In this document: piece after piece, positions 6,108 through 6,838 of the stretch | Layout: the number at the start of each line of letters is the position of its first letter | Numbering within the stretch: position 1 is the first letter of the stretch | Assembly: GCA_027311125.1 (NCBI GenBank) | Contig: DAICZO010000237.1 | Coordinates: 1 to 6,838, forward strand | Length of the DNA: 6,838 nucleotides | Direction of reading: 5' to 3' | Origin: Acidobacteriaceae bacterium | GTDB lineage: Bacteria; Acidobacteriota; Terriglobia; Terriglobales; Acidobacteriaceae | Notes under the pieces: generated by a model | The model's input: the letters and a program-made list of their open reading frames with translations, nothing else | Told to the model about the DNA's origin: nothing | Database searches by the model: none | Translations under genes and position numbers: made by a program

Positions 6108-6838
6108 TTAGTTGGAACCGCCACCTGACGACACAGCAGCTTTGCTACTCGCAGTTGGCACTTCCATTTCATGAACATGCCAGACCACGCTCTCATTCGC
6201 CACCTCCGTATGCTGCCGCAGATACTCCAGCGCATACGTACTAGCCGTCGGATCGTCCTTCTGGTCCGCAAACATCGCAGCCTGCTTCCCAGCCTGCTCC
6301 TTCATCCCCAGGCGCCGATACAGAATCGACAGATTGTAATGGGCCGACAGATCGTCAGGATCAATACCCTGAACCTTCTCATACTCCGCCCGCGCCAACT
6401 CGTACTTATGCTGCTGGTAGTAGGAGAAGCCCAGCTCCCGATGCGCATCCCGCGACTGCGGAAAATCCTTCGCAACCGTCAGTAAATCGGCAATCGCAGC
6501 ATCCAGATTGCCCTCGTTACGCTCCACCAGCGCTCGATAGTACAGTGCCCGCGCACTCGTCGGAGCCAGCGCCAGGGCCTTTTCCAGATTTACCCGTGCA
6601 TCGTCATACTTCTCCCACTGAATCTCCACAATCGCCATATTTGTAAACGCATCCGCATAGTCTGGCCGCAGCTTGGCCACTCGCTCAAATGCATGCACCG
6701 ACGCCGCATACTGCTGAGCATCCAGCAGAGCAATGCCGTAGTTGTTCCACCGCATCCACTCTTTGTTATCCTGCGGGCCACTCTCCGTCGTCTGGTTCTC
6801 GCCGATCGCGATACTCCGCGTCTGCGTCGCAACATCCA
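6108..6838 (-). CDS. Tetratricopeptide-repeat protein, C-terminal part (runs off the window)
   Basis: The frame is open from the window edge to TAA at 6108, giving 242 visible residues. The true start lies beyond 6838; an internal ATG at 6755 is not the start, because about 27 in-frame residues precede it. From that Met, five TPR units follow in strict 34-residue register at about 2-35, 36-69, 70-103, 104-137 and 138-171, with typical positions such as YGIALLDAQQY, ALYYRALVERNEGNLDAAI and AHYNLSILYRRLG. TPRs form a superhelix for protein binding. The tail is low-complexity (SSGGGSN) and preceded by the histidine-rich WHVHE. From memory, TPR arrays with this type of ending occur at the C-terminus of bacterial multihaem cytochromes, and a cytochrome c gene follows here, so the missing N-terminus may carry haem motifs. 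That is inference; a plain TPR scaffold is equally possible from what is visible. Confidence 0.87.
   Translation of the reverse strand, partial: DVATQTRSIAIGENQTTESGPQDNKEWMRWNNYGIALLDAQQYAASVHAFERVAKLRPDYADAFTNMAIVEIQWEKYDDARVNLEKALALAPTSARALYYRALVERNEGNLDAAIADLLTVAKDFPQSRDAHRELGFSYYQQHKYELARAEYEKVQGIDPDDLSAHYNLSILYRRLGMKEQAGKQAAMFADQKDDPTASTYALEYLRQHTEVANESVVWHVHEMEVPTASSKAAVSSGGGSN

Noticed and set aside
5650..6485. Plus-strand frames opposite the cytochrome and TPR genes.
   Set aside because: Their Ser/Pro/His/Arg-rich translations have no motif, whereas the minus strand carries an intact CxxCH cytochrome and five regular TPRs.

Overview
The window looks like chromosomal DNA of an acidobacterium, probably of the class Terriglobia (Granulicella/Edaphobacter/Terriglobus-like). 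This is inferred from protein character, not from a marker gene: a solitary Oar-type outer-membrane receptor with an N-terminal carboxypeptidase-regulatory-like domain, and a TPR protein next to a small c-type cytochrome, are typical of that group. Base composition is moderately GC-rich and even across the genes. I see no insertion sequence, tRNA, rRNA, CRISPR array or phage signature.

Layout. Positions 1-118 hold the downstream end of the receptor gene and a strong intrinsic terminator. Positions 119-3751 (minus) encode an exported TonB-dependent receptor of about 1210 residues. Positions 3752-4281 are a divergent control region without a credible gene. It carries a candidate promoter for the receptor with a perfect -35 hexamer, an AAACGTTT-centred palindrome, a spaced inverted repeat, and a GntR/AraR-like operator that overlaps the likely -10 of the next gene. 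Positions 4282-5502 (plus) encode a regulator that joins a GntR winged helix to a LacI-type sugar-sensing domain. From 5503 onward the genes lie on the minus strand and converge on the regulator: a monohaem cytochrome c (5615-6007), preceded on the same strand by a TPR protein (6108 to the window edge) whose N-terminal part lies outside the window. A 29-codon ORF with a good Shine-Dalgarno overlaps the cytochrome stop codon.

How the parts fit. The divergent receptor and regulator resemble a carbohydrate-uptake locus: a receptor imports an oligosaccharide or other large ligand across the outer membrane, and a regulator senses a small sugar. That link is inference, because the only regulator-type operator I can see sits at the regulator's own promoter and suggests autoregulation. 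The cytochrome and TPR genes look like a separate two-gene unit for periplasmic electron transfer or its assembly.

Nothing here is clearly a new biological system. The best leads are the AraR-like operator, the six close cysteine pairs of the receptor, the coupled 29-codon ORF, and the possible multihaem portion of the truncated TPR protein.
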